Of a stretch of DNA of 14,809 nt, positions 13,878 through 14,809 are shown piece by piece. A program made the translations under genes and the position numbers. Every line of letters starts with the position of its first letter. Position 1 is the first letter of the stretch. The stretch covers positions 2,048 through 16,856 of the forward strand of contig NZ_DCAO01000042.1 in assembly GCF_002311515.1 (NCBI RefSeq), read 5' to 3'. The stretch is from Thalassospira sp. UBA1131 (lineage in GTDB: Bacteria; Pseudomonadota; Alphaproteobacteria; Rhodospirillales; Thalassospiraceae). Below the pieces are notes generated by a model, which worked only from the letters and a program-made list of their open reading frames with translations, had not been told where the DNA came from and did not search any database.

Positions 13878-14809
13878 ATGTTGGAGAAGACCTACAACCC
13901 GGCCGATGTTGAAGGCAGACTTTACGATAAATGGGAAAAAGCAGGGGCATTTGCCGCTGATCCGGCATCCAGTGCCGATCCCTATGTCATCATGATGCCG
14001 CCGCCCAACGTGACCGGTAGCCTCCACATGGGGCATGCACTGACCTTCACGCTTCAGGATATCCTGGTCCGCTATAACCGGATGAAGGGCAAGGATACCC
14101 TTTGGCAACCGGGCACCGACCATGCTGGCATCGCGACCCAGATGGTCGTTGAACGCCAGCTTGGCGAACAGAACGTCACACGCCATGACCTTGGCCGTGA
14201 AAAGTTCGTCGAGAAGGTCTGGGAGTGGAAAGAAAAATCCGGCGGCACCATCACCAATCAGCTGCGCCGTCTGGGCGCGTCGCCCGATTGGCCGCGTGAA
14301 CGCTTCACCATGGATGATGGTCTTTCGGCTGCGGTCCGCAAGGTGTTCGTTAAGCTGCACAAGGATGGCCTGATTTACCGCGACAAGCGTCTGGTGAACT
14401 GGGATCCGAAGCTTCTGACCGCGATTTCCGACCTTGAAGTCGTTCAGAAAGAAGTCAAAGGCCATTACTGGCATTTCAAATATCCGATCGAAGGCCGTGA
14501 CGGCGAGTTCATCACCGTTGCGACCACACGTCCCGAGACGATGCTGGGCGATACCGGCGTTGCCGTCCATCCGGATGATGAACGCTATCAGGACCTGATC
14601 GGGAAATACTGCATTCTTCCGATTGTTGGACGCCGCATCAAGATCGTCGCCGATGAATATGCCGATCCGGAAAAAGGGTCGGGGGCTGTTAAGATCACAC
14701 CAGCGCATGATTTCAATGACTTTGAAGTCGGCAAACGTGCTGGTCTGGAAAAGATTAACATCCTTGATGATTATGCGCGCATCAATGATGAAGCGCCCGA
14801 GGAATACCG
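13878..14809 (+). CDS. valS: valyl-tRNA synthetase, N-terminal part (cut by window end)
   Basis: The frame runs from ATG 13878 to the window end, giving 310 complete codons of a protein that normally exceeds 850 residues. Near residues 35-55, PPPNVTGSLHMGHALTF is the class I HIGH signature (HMGH) in its ValS form. LWQPGTDHAGIATQMVVE follows. The editing domain (CP1) begins later: TTRPETMLGDTGVAVHPDD and GSGAVKITPAHDFNDFE, which contain the threonine-rich and aspartate positions used to hydrolyse Thr-tRNA(Val). The KMSKS loop and the anticodon domain lie beyond the window. The enzyme charges tRNA(Val) with valine in the cytoplasm. The Shine-Dalgarno site is weak (GCGGA about 12 bases before ATG). 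No T-box or other leader element was seen, as expected for this group. Confidence 0.95.
   Translation, partial: MLEKTYNPADVEGRLYDKWEKAGAFAADPASSADPYVIMMPPPNVTGSLHMGHALTFTLQDILVRYNRMKGKDTLWQPGTDHAGIATQMVVERQLGEQNVTRHDLGREKFVEKVWEWKEKSGGTITNQLRRLGASPDWPRERFTMDDGLSAAVRKVFVKLHKDGLIYRDKRLVNWDPKLLTAISDLEVVQKEVKGHYWHFKYPIEGRDGEFITVATTRPETMLGDTGVAVHPDDERYQDLIGKYCILPIVGRRIKIVADEYADPEKGSGAVKITPAHDFNDFEVGKRAGLEKINILDDYARINDEAPEEY

Noticed and set aside
13140..14708. Minus-strand open frame of 522 codons across popZ and valS
   Set aside because: It spans two recognised genes and an intergenic terminator on the opposite strand. Its Phe/Arg-rich part mirrors the Pro-Glu repeats of PopZ.

Overview
The window looks like ordinary chromosome from an alphaproteobacterium of the Rhodospirillales type, probably Thalassospira or a close relative. 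This rests on a recognisable PopZ beside valS, on the order PCMT-like / rhodanese / tolC / popZ / valS, on codon use of moderate GC content, and on the style of the chemoreceptor and Pat-like proteins. The genus is an inference from recalled gene order, since no search could be run. No phage, IS element, integrase, CRISPR array or rRNA was seen.

Layout. Positions 1-1287 (+) hold the 3' part of an MFS exporter whose C-terminus is extremely histidine-rich, suggesting metal export (NreB-like). Positions 1470-2963 (+) encode a right-handed beta-helix protein with no signal peptide. Positions 3084-3521 (+) encode a MerR-family regulator with a near-palindromic candidate operator upstream. This gene converges on a long minus-strand gene (6290-3600) for a Pat-like protein that fuses an ADP-forming acyl-CoA synthetase module to a GNAT acetyltransferase. 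A two-way terminator lies between them. Positions 6840-6526 (-) encode an unrecognised 104-residue acidic protein. Next comes a minus-strand tRNA cluster: tRNA-Cys(GCA) followed by tRNA-Asn(GTT), then a second identical tRNA-Asn(GTT). Each transcription unit has a readable promoter and terminator. Positions 10050-7609 (-) encode an Aer-like PAS chemoreceptor with a C-terminal PilZ domain.

After a 515-base gene-free interval the plus strand resumes with a candidate operon: a PCMT-family protein (10566-11219) and a rhodanese (11233-11553). TolC (11698-13050), PopZ (13146-13787) and the start of valyl-tRNA synthetase (13878 to the window end) follow. A strong sigma70-like promoter (TTGTCA-17-TATAAA) lies ahead of the PCMT-like gene, and a strong terminator separates popZ from valS.

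Functionally the window mixes housekeeping (tRNAs, valS, polar organisation by PopZ, outer-membrane export by TolC) with sensing and regulation (redox or energy taxis coupled to c-di-GMP, protein acetylation, a MerR regulator). I see no clearly new multi-gene system. The best leads are single proteins with unusual features: the Aer-PAS/PilZ receptor, the Pat-like enzyme that keeps its phospho-histidine, the PCMT-like protein without the usual substrate-loop motif, the histidine-tailed exporter and the two-run PE linker of PopZ.
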